NCBI GenBank assembly: GCA_003439945.1
Contig: QVRM01003987.1
Coordinates: forward strand, 264,238 to 328,237
DNA from: Dermanyssus gallinae
Lineage: Eukaryota > Arthropoda > Arachnida > Mesostigmata > Dermanyssidae
Length of the DNA: 64,000 nucleotides
Direction of reading: 5' to 3'
Within the stretch, counting starts at the first letter, position 1, and each line of letters starts with the position of its first letter. Below, in pieces: positions 63,872-64,000 of the stretch. The translations under genes and the position numbers were made by a program. The notes under the pieces were generated by a model. That model did no database searches. It was not told the origin of the DNA and worked only from the letters and a program-made list of their open reading frames with translations.

Positions 63872-64000
63872 TTAATTATTTACAATACGTTTGCACACCT
63901 GGCAGTGCTCGCCTCCTGGTGTGTTCACTTCCTTCGTGAACAGCCCAGGCCGTTTGCTCATGCTGGAGTCGCATAGGACACGGAGTGTCTCACAATATAC
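63872..64000 (-). CDS. LINE-Z ORF C-terminus (partial, runs off right edge)
   Basis: Minus-strand frame open to the window edge: 42 codons ending GLFTKEVNTPGGEHCQVCKR then IVNN and TAA (63872-63874). The last 14 residues are the same as at 5518-5568 and 6155-6192. A C-x2-C pair near the end and upstream Cys residues (YCETLRVLC) may form a zinc knuckle. I infer a LINE because three copies share the coding end, a short UTR and an AT tail, with different 5' limits. The main part lies outside the window. Confidence 0.65.
   Translation of the reverse strand, partial: VYCETLRVLCDSSMSKRPGLFTKEVNTPGGEHCQVCKRIVNN

Noticed and set aside
1..64000. CRISPR array, bacterial operon or phage system
   Set aside because: Introns, SINEs, LINEs, mariners and microsatellites show a eukaryotic nuclear genome; no regularly spaced repeats with unique spacers exist.

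Overview
The window is eukaryotic nuclear DNA, most likely from an arthropod. A chelicerate such as a mite or tick is my guess, but nothing here proves it. It contains one recognisable host gene: six spliced exons of an arrestin-family gene on the + strand (about 5.67-14.73 kb), with canonical GT-AG junctions and matching phases. Its first exons lie outside the window. The rest is mostly transposable elements in various states of decay, plus very many (AT)n and (TTA)n tracts.

Layout. 0-5 kb: the 3' end of a retrotransposon of the restriction-like-endonuclease type, tRNA-derived SINEs and a decayed reverse transcriptase. 5.5-14.7 kb: the arrestin exons, whose introns hold SINEs, LINE 3' ends and long (AT)n tracts. 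14.7-22 kb: low-complexity trinucleotide-rich DNA without a recognisable gene. 22-27.2 kb: R1-like LINE remains on both strands. 30-31.4 kb: another LINE remnant. 35-40.3 kb: two head-to-head decayed copies of one LINE family (called LINE-A here), one of them split by a mariner transposon. 40.5-43 kb: a SINE with target-site duplications and a relic Tc1/mariner-type transposase. 43.6-47.7 kb: a nearly intact LINE-A copy. 47.7-50.7 kb: 5'-truncated copies and one long decayed copy of a second retroelement (LINE-Y). 51-55.5 kb: LINE pieces, including an ORF1 with an SGNH-esterase-like domain. 57.9-59.1 kb: a second mariner of the same family. 61.6-64 kb: an R1/Jockey-like remnant and the C-terminus of a further LINE (LINE-Z).

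Most notable points. (1) LINE-A ORF1 carries a 2A ribosome-skipping motif just before a PHD-type zinc finger. (2) The arrestin seems to lack both polar-core aspartates of the lariat loop, has Lys in place of the main phosphate-sensor Arg, and ends in a low-complexity tail without clathrin or AP2 motifs. (3) The microsatellites are not random: many are LINE or SINE 3' tails, and several elements start exactly at the tail of another, which suggests insertion into (TTA)n and (AT)n targets. (4) The two mariner copies share the same two stop codons, so they were probably copied in trans from an already dead parent.
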